Source: an uncultured Flavobacteriales bacterium (GTDB lineage Bacteria > Bacteroidota > Bacteroidia > Flavobacteriales > Crocinitomicaceae). From it: a stretch of DNA of 64,000 nt. The notes beneath the pieces are model-generated. The model was not told the origin of the DNA. It was given only the letters and a program-made list of their open reading frames with translations, and ran no database searches. Below are positions 1 to 9,200 of the stretch, one piece after another (position 1 is the first letter of the stretch; the number at the start of each line of letters is the position of its first letter). The position numbers and the translations under genes are program-made. Where the stretch lies: NCBI GenBank assembly GCA_946482515.1, contig CAMLRS010000002.1, positions 186,001 to 250,000 of the forward strand, in the 5' to 3' direction.

Positions 1-2
1 AG

Positions 3-2843
3 AACGTTTTCGTAGGGAAAGTCAACGATATCACCAACCCATTGTATTACTATTACATTCCTCCGGGCGGCCAGGGCGGGGTTCCAAGCGATTACATCGA
101 GCCCGAATTGTATCCGCAACAGGATACGGTTGAATTCTGTGTTTCGCGCTACCTGATGTTCCAGCTGAATGCCGATGTGGTGGTTGGACCGGATTACAAT
201 TTTGCCTGGAGCAACGATAACCTCGATCCCGATCCTTATTTATATGTCGCGCATCAGAACGAAGAAGTAACGGTTACGCTCACCTCCATCGACGGCTGTT
301 ATTCGTTTGCCGATACGATTTATACGATCGCGCATCCAAGCCCGACATTGCCGCTCATGACCGACGATCACGATTTCAACGATCAGTCGCCGCCGTCCTA
401 TGAGAACATCCGCTTGTGTCGTCCGGATACTGCCATCGTTCATTTCGACAACCTGTGCAGCGGCTGTACCTTGCAGATCAATTACTACAACGTGCCGTTC
501 CACACCGGGACCGATCCGTTTGAAGTGTTCGAAGACGGCGATTACAACATAGTTGTCACCAACGAATTCGGCTGTACGTCGCAAACGGTTTTCGCCGTGA
601 TCAACGACAGTATCATTCCTTATGACAGCATCAATCCCATCATCGTGATGCTCGACGACGAGGATTTCAACGACACGCTCACCATTTGCGAGGGCGAGAC
701 CGTTCAGTACATCGTGATCGATTCGCTCACCAATCCGTTTCCGTACCTGCTCGAAATCTATTCCGAGCCGTTCATTTACGAAACGTTTACATCGCCCAAT
801 ACCAATCCGAACATGAACAGTGGTCCGCATTCCTGCACCATTGTTCCGGACGAAACCGGCTGGTATACGATTACCTACATCGCACATCTCGGTTACGATA
901 ACGCCTGTGGTCTCGACACGGTGCAGTACCAGGTCACCGATTCCTTTTATATCATCGTCAATCCGGCACCGAATACGACCATCAATCTCGTTTCCGATGC
1001 ACCGTTGTGCGAAGGCGATTCGGGCTACATCACCATTTCACCGGTGATCCCGGGCGGCGACTGGACAGGCCCGAATATCATCTGGGAAAGCGCCGATCAC
1101 GATTCTATTCTCGTTTCCGATGTGGGCTACTATTCCTACTCAGGCGAAGTAACAGAAGGCGGTTGTTCGGCTGACTTCTCGGCAGGCAATTTCGTTACCT
1201 ACAAGATTCCACCTATTATCGAAATGTTCCCCGACGACGGTCTGATCTGTCCGAATGCGACCATTACGCTATCAGTCTCGCAGCCCGGCAACTACAACTG
1301 GATCGGTCCCGACGGAAGCGTGGTAGGAAACGGACAAACGCTGGAGGTGGATGAAGGCGGTCTTTATTCGTGTGAATTCACCGATGTGGACGGCTGTCTG
1401 CTCTTCCCTGAACAAGTACTGATTACCGAATACATTACGCCTTTCCTCGATTTCTCACCGCTCAATGTATTGTGTGGAAACGGCTCCGTAGAGCTGATTC
1501 CGGTTTACAACGGCGTGGCCCAGGTTACCTGGCTGCCACCAATCAGCGCAACGACGAACACCGTGAACGTGAGCTCGCCGGGAACTTATTACGTTGAAAT
1601 TACCCAGTGCGGAACAACGACACTCGACAGCGTTACCGTTTACGAAGGCGCCTTTACGCCTACACTCGACGCCAGCGATATGCTTGTCTGTGTAAACGGC
1701 GAAGTGACGCTCTCCACAGAGCCGGGCATGCAATCCTACGAATGGAATGACGGTGAATTCGGCGGCAACACCTATACCGTCACCGCTCCGGGCGATTATT
1801 CCGTAACAGTGATCAACCAGCTGGGCTGTATCGAAACCGTGGACATCACCATTGGTCAGCATCCGGTGCCGCAAACGCCAAACTTCCCGGACATGACCGC
1901 TTGCCAGGGCGATAACATTGTGCTGACAGACAACTCAGGGTTGGCGACCGGATGGTACTCCGATACAACACAGGCAGCTGAATTCAACGGCTCTACCTGG
2001 AACCTGAACGACATTCCGGGCGATACAGTGATCTACGTCGCTTACAACCAGCAGCCATGCCCGTTCCAGTTCGATTCGTTTGCGATCAGCGTAACCGATA
2101 CCGTAACATTGCCGGCTATCGGCGGCGATAACGTATTGTGCGAAGGTCAGGAATTGTTGCTCGATGTGCCTTACGATCCGACGTACACTTACAACTGGAC
2201 CTACAACGGCGATTTTCTTTCCAATACGAACACCACCGACGTTCCTGACAACATTTTCATGCAGGACGGCATTGTTGTGCTTACGGCCAGCAATTCCTGC
2301 TCGCAATCGGTTCGACAGGTGATGATTGATATCATACCGGAGCTACAGCTGGTGCTGAATGCTGAAAACGTACACGCCTGCCAGGACGAGCCGGCTTATT
2401 TATTTGCCGTTCCTGAATTCGACGGTATGCTGTACTGGGAAAATGGCGGCGACAGTCTTGCCGGAAATCCGCTGATCGTTACGCCGGAAATCTGGAACGA
2501 TTCCGTGTTCTATGTCTATGGCATCGACAACAACGGCTGCGTTTCCCTGCCAACGAGCGTGATCCTTACATTCTACGATTGCAATCCGGTTGCTCCGAAT
2601 GTGATCACCTCCAACGGCGATGGTATCAACGACTACTTTATCATTCCGAACATTGAGCTGATGCCCGACAACTACCTGATCATCGTGAACCGCTGGGGGA
2701 ATGTGATCTACGAAGTGGAACATTACAACAATACCTTCAGTGGCCAGGAGCTGAACGACGGCGTGTATTATTATAAATTCTACCGCAAGGGCCGTGAAAG
2801 CGGATTAGAGCCGTTGCACGGATTCTTCCATTTATACCATTGA
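3..2843 (+). CDS. Large T9SS type B (CHU_C) secreted protein, 5'-truncated
   Basis: The frame is open to the left edge, so the N-terminus (signal peptide and probably more modules) lies outside; 946 codons are visible. The protein is a string of beta-rich, Cys-containing modules of the PKD/Ig type seen in gliding-associated adhesins. From about visible residue 860 it carries the gliding-motility-associated C-terminal (CHU_C) domain, starting near NVITSNGDGINDYF and ending with a VYYYKFYRKG-like strand. In this family that domain directs export by the type IX system and cell-surface attachment (type B cargo). Ligand unknown; adhesion or matrix role is inference. The stop is TGA at 2841-2843. 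Confidence 0.9.
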   Translation, partial: NVFVGKVNDITNPLYYYYIPPGGQGGVPSDYIEPELYPQQDTVEFCVSRYLMFQLNADVVVGPDYNFAWSNDNLDPDPYLYVAHQNEEVTVTLTSIDGCYSFADTIYTIAHPSPTLPLMTDDHDFNDQSPPSYENIRLCRPDTAIVHFDNLCSGCTLQINYYNVPFHTGTDPFEVFEDGDYNIVVTNEFGCTSQTVFAVINDSIIPYDSINPIIVMLDDEDFNDTLTICEGETVQYIVIDSLTNPFPYLLEIYSEPFIYETFTSPNTNPNMNSGPHSCTIVPDETGWYTITYIAHLGYDNACGLDTVQYQVTDSFYIIVNPAPNTTINLVSDAPLCEGDSGYITISPVIPGGDWTGPNIIWESADHDSILVSDVGYYSYSGEVTEGGCSADFSAGNFVTYKIPPIIEMFPDDGLICPNATITLSVSQPGNYNWIGPDGSVVGNGQTLEVDEGGLYSCEFTDVDGCLLFPEQVLITEYITPFLDFSPLNVLCGNGSVELIPVYNGVAQVTWLPPISATTNTVNVSSPGTYYVEITQCGTTTLDSVTVYEGAFTPTLDASDMLVCVNGEVTLSTEPGMQSYEWNDGEFGGNTYTVTAPGDYSVTVINQLGCIETVDITIGQHPVPQTPNFPDMTACQGDNIVLTDNSGLATGWYSDTTQAAEFNGSTWNLNDIPGDTVIYVAYNQQPCPFQFDSFAISVTDTVTLPAIGGDNVLCEGQELLLDVPYDPTYTYNWTYNGDFLSNTNTTDVPDNIFMQDGIVVLTASNSCSQSVRQVMIDIIPELQLVLNAENVHACQDEPAYLFAVPEFDGMLYWENGGDSLAGNPLIVTPEIWNDSVFYVYGIDNNGCVSLPTSVILTFYDCNPVAPNVITSNGDGINDYFIIPNIELMPDNYLIIVNRWGNVIYEVEHYNNTFSGQELNDGVYYYKFYRKGRESGLEPLHGFFHLYH

Positions 2844-2845
2844 TA

Positions 2846-3012
2846 TTTTTTAGATTTCAGGATATTAAGACTTCAGGACGACAAAATTGCCCTGGAGTCT
2901 TTGATTTTATTGACATCCCGTAATATTGCGATCCGCCGCGGCGGATTAAAATTATCGAATTCTCTTACTATCTTGGTGTCCTGAATTCCTGAAATCTTAA
3001 AGTCTTAAAGTC
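2846..3012. repeat. Intergenic words: TTTCAGGATATTAAGACTTCAGGA / CTTAAAGTCTTAAAGTCC types
   Basis: The 173-nt gap holds inverted copies of the words 'tcctgaaatcttaaagtc' (near 2988) and 'gatttcaggatattaag' (near 2854). It also has a perfect 16-bp palindrome ATCCGCCGCGGCGGAT at 2931-2946 that could act as a hairpin, and the 14-mer CGTAATATTGCGAT at 2919-2932, which recurs exactly in the arsR operator at 15126. Similar words recur near 39490, 39530 and 46070. No gene seen. Confidence 0.6.
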
Positions 3013-3016
3013 CAAA

Positions 3017-3514
3017 ATGCAAACCGAACGCTTACACCTCGCCCCGCTTTCACCCGAAGATGCCGGTTTTATTCTCGATCTGGTCAACAGTCCCGGGTGG
3101 TTGCAATACATCGGCGATCGCAACATTCATTCGGTGGAAGAGGCTGAAGGCTTTATCCGGAAAGGACCAATGGCCAGCTTCGAAGCAAACGGCTATGGCG
3201 CCTACCGTCTCACGATCAAGGAAACCGGCCAGCATATTGGTACGTGCGGCTTGTACAAACGCGAAGGGCTCGATCATCCCGATCTGGGCTTTGCGTTATT
3301 GCCGGGTTTCGAAGGCAAAGGCTATGCAATGGAAGCTTCGCTGGAAATCATGGCTGAAGCACGAACCCTCGGATTGAACTACTTACTGGCCATCACGGCT
3401 AAAAACAACAGTCGTTCCATGGGATTGCTGCAGCGCCTCGGTTTCGAATGGAAAGGCTATGTGACGCTTCCAAACGATCAGGAAGTGCTGAACCTGTTCT
3501 CTCTCGATCTCTGA
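3017..3514 (+). CDS. GNAT N-acetyltransferase, RimJ/RimL-like
   Basis: A 165-aa single-domain GNAT of the RimL type (ribosomal-protein/alanine acetyltransferase branch). The start MQTERLHLAPLSPEDAG is typical of that branch. The acetyl-CoA-binding stretch is LLPGFEGKGYAMEAS (about residues 93-107), followed by AKNNSRSMGLLQRLGF. In family members the acetyl group goes to an N-terminal amine or a small molecule; the substrate here is not predictable. Its stop codon abuts the stop of the convergent gene at 3515 with no intervening base, so the two transcripts must overlap. Confidence 0.85.
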   Translation: MQTERLHLAPLSPEDAGFILDLVNSPGWLQYIGDRNIHSVEEAEGFIRKGPMASFEANGYGAYRLTIKETGQHIGTCGLYKREGLDHPDLGFALLPGFEGKGYAMEASLEIMAEARTLGLNYLLAITAKNNSRSMGLLQRLGFEWKGYVTLPNDQEVLNLFSLDL

Positions 3515-3853
3515 CTATCCGACGCTCACAGCGATCAGCAGCGCATTGATCAACAAACTGATGTAAAGACCTGTGAGGCACAGCTTCGCTCCTGCTTGCG
3601 CGATGAAGAGCGCGTTGCATCCCATTGTAATGGCGGCGCAGAGTGTCAGCATCACATCGCCCATATCGTTTTTCAGAATATACATGCAGGCGAAGCTTCC
3701 CACACAGCTTTGCAGCGTGATCAGGATGGGCAGCAAACCAAAACGGTAACGGTCATACACTTCAGCCTGACGCGTGAGCCAACCGCTGCTGATGCTTTTC
3801 GTTTTCATTCCTGCTCTCATTTCTGTTGCGGTGATTGTTTTAATCGCTTCCAT
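3515..3853 (-). CDS. Small three-helix membrane protein, possibly Rrf2-regulated
   Basis: A 112-aa protein of no recognised family. Three hydrophobic segments are visible (about residues 38-60, 66-87, 88-111), with several Cys in or near them (CVGSFACMY, LCAAIT, MGCNAL). It lies downstream of, and in the same orientation as, the Rrf2 regulator, 72 nt away. Its upstream region shares the 10-mer ATAAAAAGGT with the regulator's promoter, so I infer common control. M1, M12 and M16 are all possible starts; none has a clear ribosome site. Function unknown; a link to nitrosative or iron-sulfur stress is only inference from the regulator type. Confidence 0.65.
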   Translation of the reverse strand: MEAIKTITATEMRAGMKTKSISSGWLTRQAEVYDRYRFGLLPILITLQSCVGSFACMYILKNDMGDVMLTLCAAITMGCNALFIAQAGAKLCLTGLYISLLINALLIAVSVG

Positions 3854-3893
3854 CTTACTTGATTTTTGGGTGAAACATTATTTAATATATTAA

Positions 3894-3910
3894 GACCTTT
3901 TTATCCTTTA
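3894..3910 (-). promoter_or_regulatory. Putative Rrf2 operator upstream of membrane gene
   Basis: Read on the minus strand this is TAAAGGATAAAAAGGTC, about 41 nt before the start at 3853. The core ATAAAAAGGT is also found upstream of the Rrf2 gene at 4384-4402. Assignment to Rrf2 is inference from sharing and position. Confidence 0.4.
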
Positions 3911-3925
3911 TTAATGCAAATTTTT

Positions 3926-4363
3926 TTAATTCAGTTTTAAGTACGTCGATCCGTCTTTTAATCCGAGTGAAAGCTCAAACAAGCTGGTGTCATCGAGCAT
4001 ACGGCAGAGGTTTTCCCGGATGAATTTGAACTGGTGATGTACCGGGCACGGTCGTTTCTCCGAACATTGCTTCAGGCCGAGTCCGCAGGTTTTGAAGATA
4101 CTGTCGCCGTCGATGGCTTTAACGATGGCTCCCAGACTGATCTTCTTCATTCGCGCGGGCTGGATTTCGAAACCGCCGGTTGGGCCTTTCACCGAATCGA
4201 CCAGGTTGCTGCGCGAAAGCTGTTGAAGGATTTTCGCTGTAAATGCAACCGGCGAATCGATTTCCTCAGCGATGTCTTTCAGGCTCACACGCCGTTCTTT
4301 CATCGACTGACCGGCAATGTAAATCATCGCCCTGATTCCGTATTCACACGATTTGGAAAACAT
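3926..4363 (-). CDS. Rrf2-family transcriptional regulator, Fe-S type
   Basis: A 145-aa Rrf2 protein (IscR/NsrR family). The winged helix is N-terminal (VSLKDIAEEIDSPVAFTAKI then KGPTGGFEI, residues 26-67). Three cysteines, C93, C100 and C106 (spacing C-X6-C-X5-C), sit where family members bind a [2Fe-2S] or [4Fe-4S] cluster, so it probably senses NO, oxygen or cluster status. A -7 box TATCTTTG lies at 4374-4381 on the minus strand with TTG 20 nt upstream. The shared ATAAAAAGGT element falls in the spacer, which fits autorepression. Whether it is IscR-, NsrR- or RirA-like cannot be decided: no isc or NO genes are adjacent. Confidence 0.9.
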   Translation of the reverse strand: MFSKSCEYGIRAMIYIAGQSMKERRVSLKDIAEEIDSPVAFTAKILQQLSRSNLVDSVKGPTGGFEIQPARMKKISLGAIVKAIDGDSIFKTCGLGLKQCSEKRPCPVHHQFKFIRENLCRMLDDTSLFELSLGLKDGSTYLKLN

Positions 4364-4373
4364 CTTTCTGGAA

Positions 4374-4405
4374 CAAAGATATAGAACCTTTTTATTTCGG
4401 ACAAA
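4374..4405 (-). promoter_or_regulatory. Promoter and putative operator of the Rrf2 gene
   Basis: On the minus strand a TTG is followed 20 nt later by TATCTTTG (4374-4381), matching the Bacteroidota TTG / TAnnTTTG promoter. The spacer contains AAATAAAAAGGTTC, whose core ATAAAAAGGT recurs before the gene at 3853. Confidence 0.5.
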
Positions 4406-4423
4406 AATATCTTTTATTTTTTT

Positions 4424-4664
4424 TTCACCACAAAAGGCACAAAAGTCAGGTTAAGTGCTGACATAGTTGAAAGCGCCATCCGCATTCGCGGCTGTCTACA
4501 CAAAAAAGTGGCTATCAATAAAGCTGATAGCTTGTCGCAATATCCTGACATTCCGTTGAGCTGATAGAAAACGATTCTGCTTTTGTGTAATTCTCCGCCC
4601 TGGCGGAGGATGCTTGAAATTGTACCAAGTGTGTCAAATACTCTTTTGTGCCTTTTGTGGTGAA
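4424..4664. repeat. Palindromic intergenic element with perfect 22-bp inverted ends
   Basis: The ends at 4424-4445 and 4643-4664 are perfect 22-bp inverted copies (TTCACCACAAAAGGCACAAAA plus G, and its complement), enclosing about 200 bp with no convincing gene. Related elements lie at 9499-9696 and 12949-13112, and single ends near 43485 and 49300. No transposase is encoded, so a MITE-like or REP-like non-autonomous repeat is the best description. This fills the 374-nt gap between the Rrf2 gene and the aminotransferase. Confidence 0.65.
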
Positions 4665-4684
4665 GAAGCCATCCTACTTCATTC

Positions 4685-4717
4685 AACAAAAAAGGCAGTC
4701 TTTTCAGACCGCCTTTT
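4685..4717 (-). terminator. Intrinsic terminator of the aminotransferase
   Basis: The minus strand reads an AAAAGGCGGTCT / AGACTGCCTTTT stem (one G-T pair), a short loop and then a T-run, beginning 20 nt past the stop codon. Confidence 0.8.
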
Positions 4718-4737
4718 ATATTACGATATATGTTGAC

Positions 4738-6030
4738 TTATTTCAACTGCGAAAGCGCCTTGCGCAGATTCGCGATCACACCGGCTACATCTTCTTTCCT
4801 GCAGGTTCCAACCGACAAACGGTACCAGTCGGAATCATCGGAAGAACCGAAAGCATAGAACGGTACAACAGCTACTTTTCCTTCGTCGAGAATGTAGCGC
4901 GTAACGTCCTGCGTGGTTTTCAGCACTTCTCCGGATGGCGTTGTTTGTCCGTGGAGGCTCAGCTGGATCGTCAGGTAGATTGCCGCTTCAGGAGCAATGG
5001 CATCAACGCGGAAACCTTCGGCTTTCAATGCCTGGAAACCTTCGTAGAAACCAACGAGGCGCTCGTTCAGCTCTCCTTTGATATGTGTCAGGAATGCGTC
5101 GTACTGCGGCAGGTCACCGAGGTAAGACGCAACGGCCATTTGCTCGGCTTTTGGCGCCCAGGCTCCTACGTGTCCGAGAATGGATTTCATTTTGTCCATG
5201 ATAGGTTTCGGTCCCATTGTCCAGCCTACGCGAACGCCGGTAGCAGCCAGCGACTTGGAAATCCCGTCTACGAACAAGGTGTACGGCTTCATCTCCGGGA
5301 TCAGCGAAACCGGGTTGTAATGCTCGGTCGTTCCGTGTGTGAGCGGCCAGTAGATCTGGTCGTACATTACGTACAGCGGCTTGCGGTTCGTTGCTTTGCG
5401 CTGCTCGTTTTCAGCCAGTACCAAACGACAGATCTGCTCGAGGTCTTCTTTGCGGAACACAGTTCCGGTCGGATTCAACGGTGAGCACAATGCCAAAAGG
5501 TTCGCTTCCGGAATATGTGGTGCGATCTCAGCAGCTGTCGGCATGAATTTGTTTGCCGGACTGGTTTCGATCATGATCGCTTTCGCGTTGTTGAGGTAGC
5601 TGTAATGGTTGTTATTCCAGGATGGAACCGGGAACAATACGGTATCGCCCTCATCGACCAAAGCGCGGAAAATAGCATAGATCGCCGGGCGTGCTCCGCC
5701 GGTTACCACGATCTCATCAGCTTTGTAGTCGAGGTCGCCGCGTTCTTTCAGCAATTTGGAAATACTTGCGCGCAATTCGGCCATACCGTCGGCGGCAGGA
5801 TAGTTGGTCTGATCGTTTTCGTATTCACGGATGATCGCCTGCTTCAATTCTGCCGGAATCGGAAACACCTTGGGGTTGAAATCACCGATTGTGAGGTTGA
5901 AAATGGACTCGCCGGCTTTGATCTTTTCGTTGACTTCACCTGCGAGTTTAATGATCTCGGAACCAATGATATGCTCCGCCAGTTTGGATACTTGAAGCGC
6001 TGTTCCTGCTTCAGTTGCCGTATTGCTCAT
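4738..6030 (-). CDS. Class I/II pyridoxal-phosphate aminotransferase
   Basis: A 430-aa fold-type I aminotransferase. PLP-site features are PLNPTG (N186), MYDQIYW (D224, contacts the pyridine nitrogen) and the Schiff-base lysine K259 in SKSLAATGVRVGW. Near the C-terminus WYRLSVG carries the likely carboxylate-binding Arg. The family moves amino groups between amino acids and 2-oxo acids, aspartate/tyrosine type; the exact substrate is not visible. I start at 6030 (MSNTATEAG) rather than 6138, because the upstream 36 residues do not look like family sequence. Monocistronic with its own terminator. Confidence 0.9.
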   Translation of the reverse strand: MSNTATEAGTALQVSKLAEHIIGSEIIKLAGEVNEKIKAGESIFNLTIGDFNPKVFPIPAELKQAIIREYENDQTNYPAADGMAELRASISKLLKERGDLDYKADEIVVTGGARPAIYAIFRALVDEGDTVLFPVPSWNNNHYSYLNNAKAIMIETSPANKFMPTAAEIAPHIPEANLLALCSPLNPTGTVFRKEDLEQICRLVLAENEQRKATNRKPLYVMYDQIYWPLTHGTTEHYNPVSLIPEMKPYTLFVDGISKSLAATGVRVGWTMGPKPIMDKMKSILGHVGAWAPKAEQMAVASYLGDLPQYDAFLTHIKGELNERLVGFYEGFQALKAEGFRVDAIAPEAAIYLTIQLSLHGQTTPSGEVLKTTQDVTRYILDEGKVAVVPFYAFGSSDDSDWYRLSVGTCRKEDVAGVIANLRKALSQLK

Positions 6031-6239
6031 TTGGGGTGTTTTAAAAATTCCGTATAAAAGTAGTTGATTTAACATGGTTGGGGATGGATTGTGGAAAAAT
6101 CTGTCCTGAAACCAAAATAATCTGCGTTGAAACAGCACATTGACCGCTCATCCTGTCATGGCGCCGAAGGGAAATTGTCCCGCAGCTGTCCGGCGGCAGT
6201 AATCACCGGATTGCTTATTTTTAACCCAAATAGTACTCT

Positions 6240-9200
6240 ATGATGAAATGGGCTGCCTTCGCCTCCCTGGCGCTGCTTGCGCTGGGATTGACCTCTGCTG
6301 AAACCACTGCCGTAACCGAGCCGCCTTTGTGGCTGCGTTACCCTTCTGTTTCACCCGATGGTCAGACAGTAGTCTTTTGTTACAAAGGCGATATCTATAA
6401 AGTACCGGCAAGCGGCGGAATTGCAACGCCCATCACCATCAGTGAAAGCTACGATTACCAGCCTGTGTGGTCGCCCGACGGACAATCCATCGCATTTGCG
6501 TCCGATCGCAACGGAAATTTTGATGTCTACACGGTTTCCATTAACGGGGGCTCGGCCAAACGACTGACCTTTCATTCGTCCAACGATTATCCGCAGTGTT
6601 TCAGCCCCGACGGACAATCCGTTCAATTCGCTTCCACGCGCCTGGACAACGCTTTGTTTACGCAATTTCCCTACGGAGCGCTTTCGGAAGTGTACAGCGT
6701 TCCGGTAGCCGGCGGGCGCGAAACCCAGCTTCTTTCCATCGCAGCTGAAGACGCCAAATGGAACAAAGCCGGAACAAAAATGCTCTTCCACGATCGCAAA
6801 GGCTACGAAGATCCGTGGCGCAAGCATCATACCTCATCTGTAGCGCGCGACCTGTGGCTGTATGACAAAGCAGCCGGTTCCTTCAAACAGCTCACCGATT
6901 TTGCCGGCGAAGACCGCAACCCGGTTTGGAGCAGCGACGAACAATCCATTTACTTCCTCAGCGAGCGCAGCGGCACGTACAACGCCTGGAAAATGAACAG
7001 CGATGGCAGTGGGGCTACACAGCTGACACGCTACGAGAAAAACCCCGTGCGTTTCCTTTCCGTAGCCCAAAATGGTACACTTTGCTTCGGTTATAACGGC
7101 GAAATCTACCTGCAAAAAACCGGCGGAGAAGCCCAAAAGCTAGCCGTTACGATCCAGACCGACGAACGCTATGCCGCTGAAAAAACCGAAAGCTTCACCG
7201 ACGGAGCAACAGAAGTTTCCGTTTCGCCAAACGGCAAGGAAATGGCGTTCATCGTTCGGGGCGAAGTTTTCGTAACGTCGGCAGAAGGCGGAACGACCAA
7301 ACGCATTACCAACACGCCCGGCCAGGAACGCAGCGTGAGCTTCAGCCCGGATGGACGCAGCATCCTGTATGCATCCGAGCGCGACCAGATCTGGGGAATC
7401 TACCGAACCAGCCTCGTGCGGAAGGAAGAAAACTACTTCTTCCACTCTACCCTGCTGCAGGAAGAAACGCTCGTCAAAGGTTCAACGGAAGCCTTCCAGC
7501 CGGCGTGGTCACCCGACGGAACAGAAGTGGCTTACCTCGAAGATCGCACAGGCGTGAAAGTGTACAACATCGCTTCCAAAAAATCGCGCGAGATCCTGCC
7601 GGTCAACCGCAACTATTCCTACAGCGATGGCGATCAGTTCTTCGATTGGTCACCCGATGGCAATTACCTCATCGTGAACGTGCTTCAGGAAGGCAACTGG
7701 CGCGAACAGCTGGCCCTGGCCGATGTGAAAGGCGGAAAACCACTGATCATGCTCACCGAAAGCGGCTTTGGTGCCAATGGCGGAAAGTTCATGATGAACG
7801 GAAAAATGATGCTCTTCACTTCGAGCCGCAACGGAATGAAAAACGTGGCCAGTCATGGCAATCAAAGCGACGCCTACGGTTTGTTCTTCACGCAGGAAGC
7901 TTACGACCGCTTCAAAATGAAGAAAGAAGAATACCAGATTCTGAAGGACAAGGAGAAAGAAGAGGAAAAGGAAAAAAAGCCGGAGGAAAAAGGCAAAGCC
8001 GATCCGAAAGCCAAGAAAGCCGATACGCTGAAAAAGACCGAGCCGCTGAAGATTGAAACGGAAGGTTTGCAGGAACGTCGTGCACGATTGACCATTCATT
8101 CGTCGCTGCTGGCAGATGCACTGGTTTCGCCTGACGGTGAGAAACTGTATTACTTCTGCCGTTTCGAGCACGGCGTGGACCTTTGGGTAACGAAATTCAA
8201 GGAAAACGAGACCAAGCTGTTGCTAAAGCTCAATGCAGGCGGCGTTTCCAGCGTTCAGTTCGACAAAGATGCCAGTCATATTGTGTGCGTTGCCGATGGA
8301 AAGATCATTCGCATTAACCTTGAAAAAGCCGAGAAGAAAGACATCGGTTTTAACGCCGAAATGACCTTCGATGCCGCTGCCGAGCGCGCTGAGCTGTTCG
8401 AGCATATGTGGCGCCAGGTGGTGAAGAAATTCTACGTCACCGACCTGCAAAAAACCGACTGGCAGTATTACAAGGAAACCTATGCGCGTTTCCTGCCGCA
8501 TATTAACAACAACCGTGACTTTGCCGAAATGTCCAGCGAAATGCTGGGCGAGCTGAACGCTTCCCACACCGGCTGCCGCTTCAGTCCGCGATTCAAAAAT
8601 CCGGATGAAACCGCTAATCTCGGCGCTTTTTTCGACGAGTCCTATACGGGCGACGGATTGAAAATCACCGAAGTCATCGCCAAAGGACCGCTGGTGAAAA
8701 ACGGCTCAGAAATCAAAGCCGGAGCGATCATCGAAAAGATCGACGGCGTGGAAATCAAAGCGGGCATGAACTATTTCCCGCTGCTCAATCGCAAAGCCGG
8801 AAAAAATGTCTTGCTTTCCTTGTACGATGGCAAAAAACGCTGGGATGAAATCGTTGTTCCGCTTTCACCCGGACAGCTACAGCCCCTACTCTACCAGCGC
8901 TGGGTGAAGCGCATGCAGGACATGACCGACAAGCTTTCCAACGGACAGATCGCTTACATGCACGTGCAGGGCATGAACGACGACAGCTACCGCGAGTTCT
9001 ACGACCAGGTGATGGGTAAATATGTGAACAAAAAAGGACTGATCGTCGATACGCGTTTCAACGGCGGTGGCTGGCTCCACGAAGACCTCGTGACCTTCCT
9101 TTCCGGCAAACAGTACATTCGCTACATCCCGCGCGAGCAGGAAATCGGCGTTGAACCGGCCAACAAATGGATCCGCTCATCCGTTGTGCTCATGGGCGAA

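Noticed and set aside
240..887. 215-codon minus-strand frame inside the CHU_C gene
   Set aside because: It is fully antisense to a protein with recognisable modules, has Arg/His-heavy nonsense composition and no start context.
4414..4689. 91-codon frame on the minus strand
   Set aside because: It is formed by the inverted ends of the palindromic repeat at 4424-4664; no domain, unusual composition.
4648..5484. 278-codon plus-strand frame over the aminotransferase
   Set aside because: Antisense to a gene with clear PLP motifs; no family similarity.
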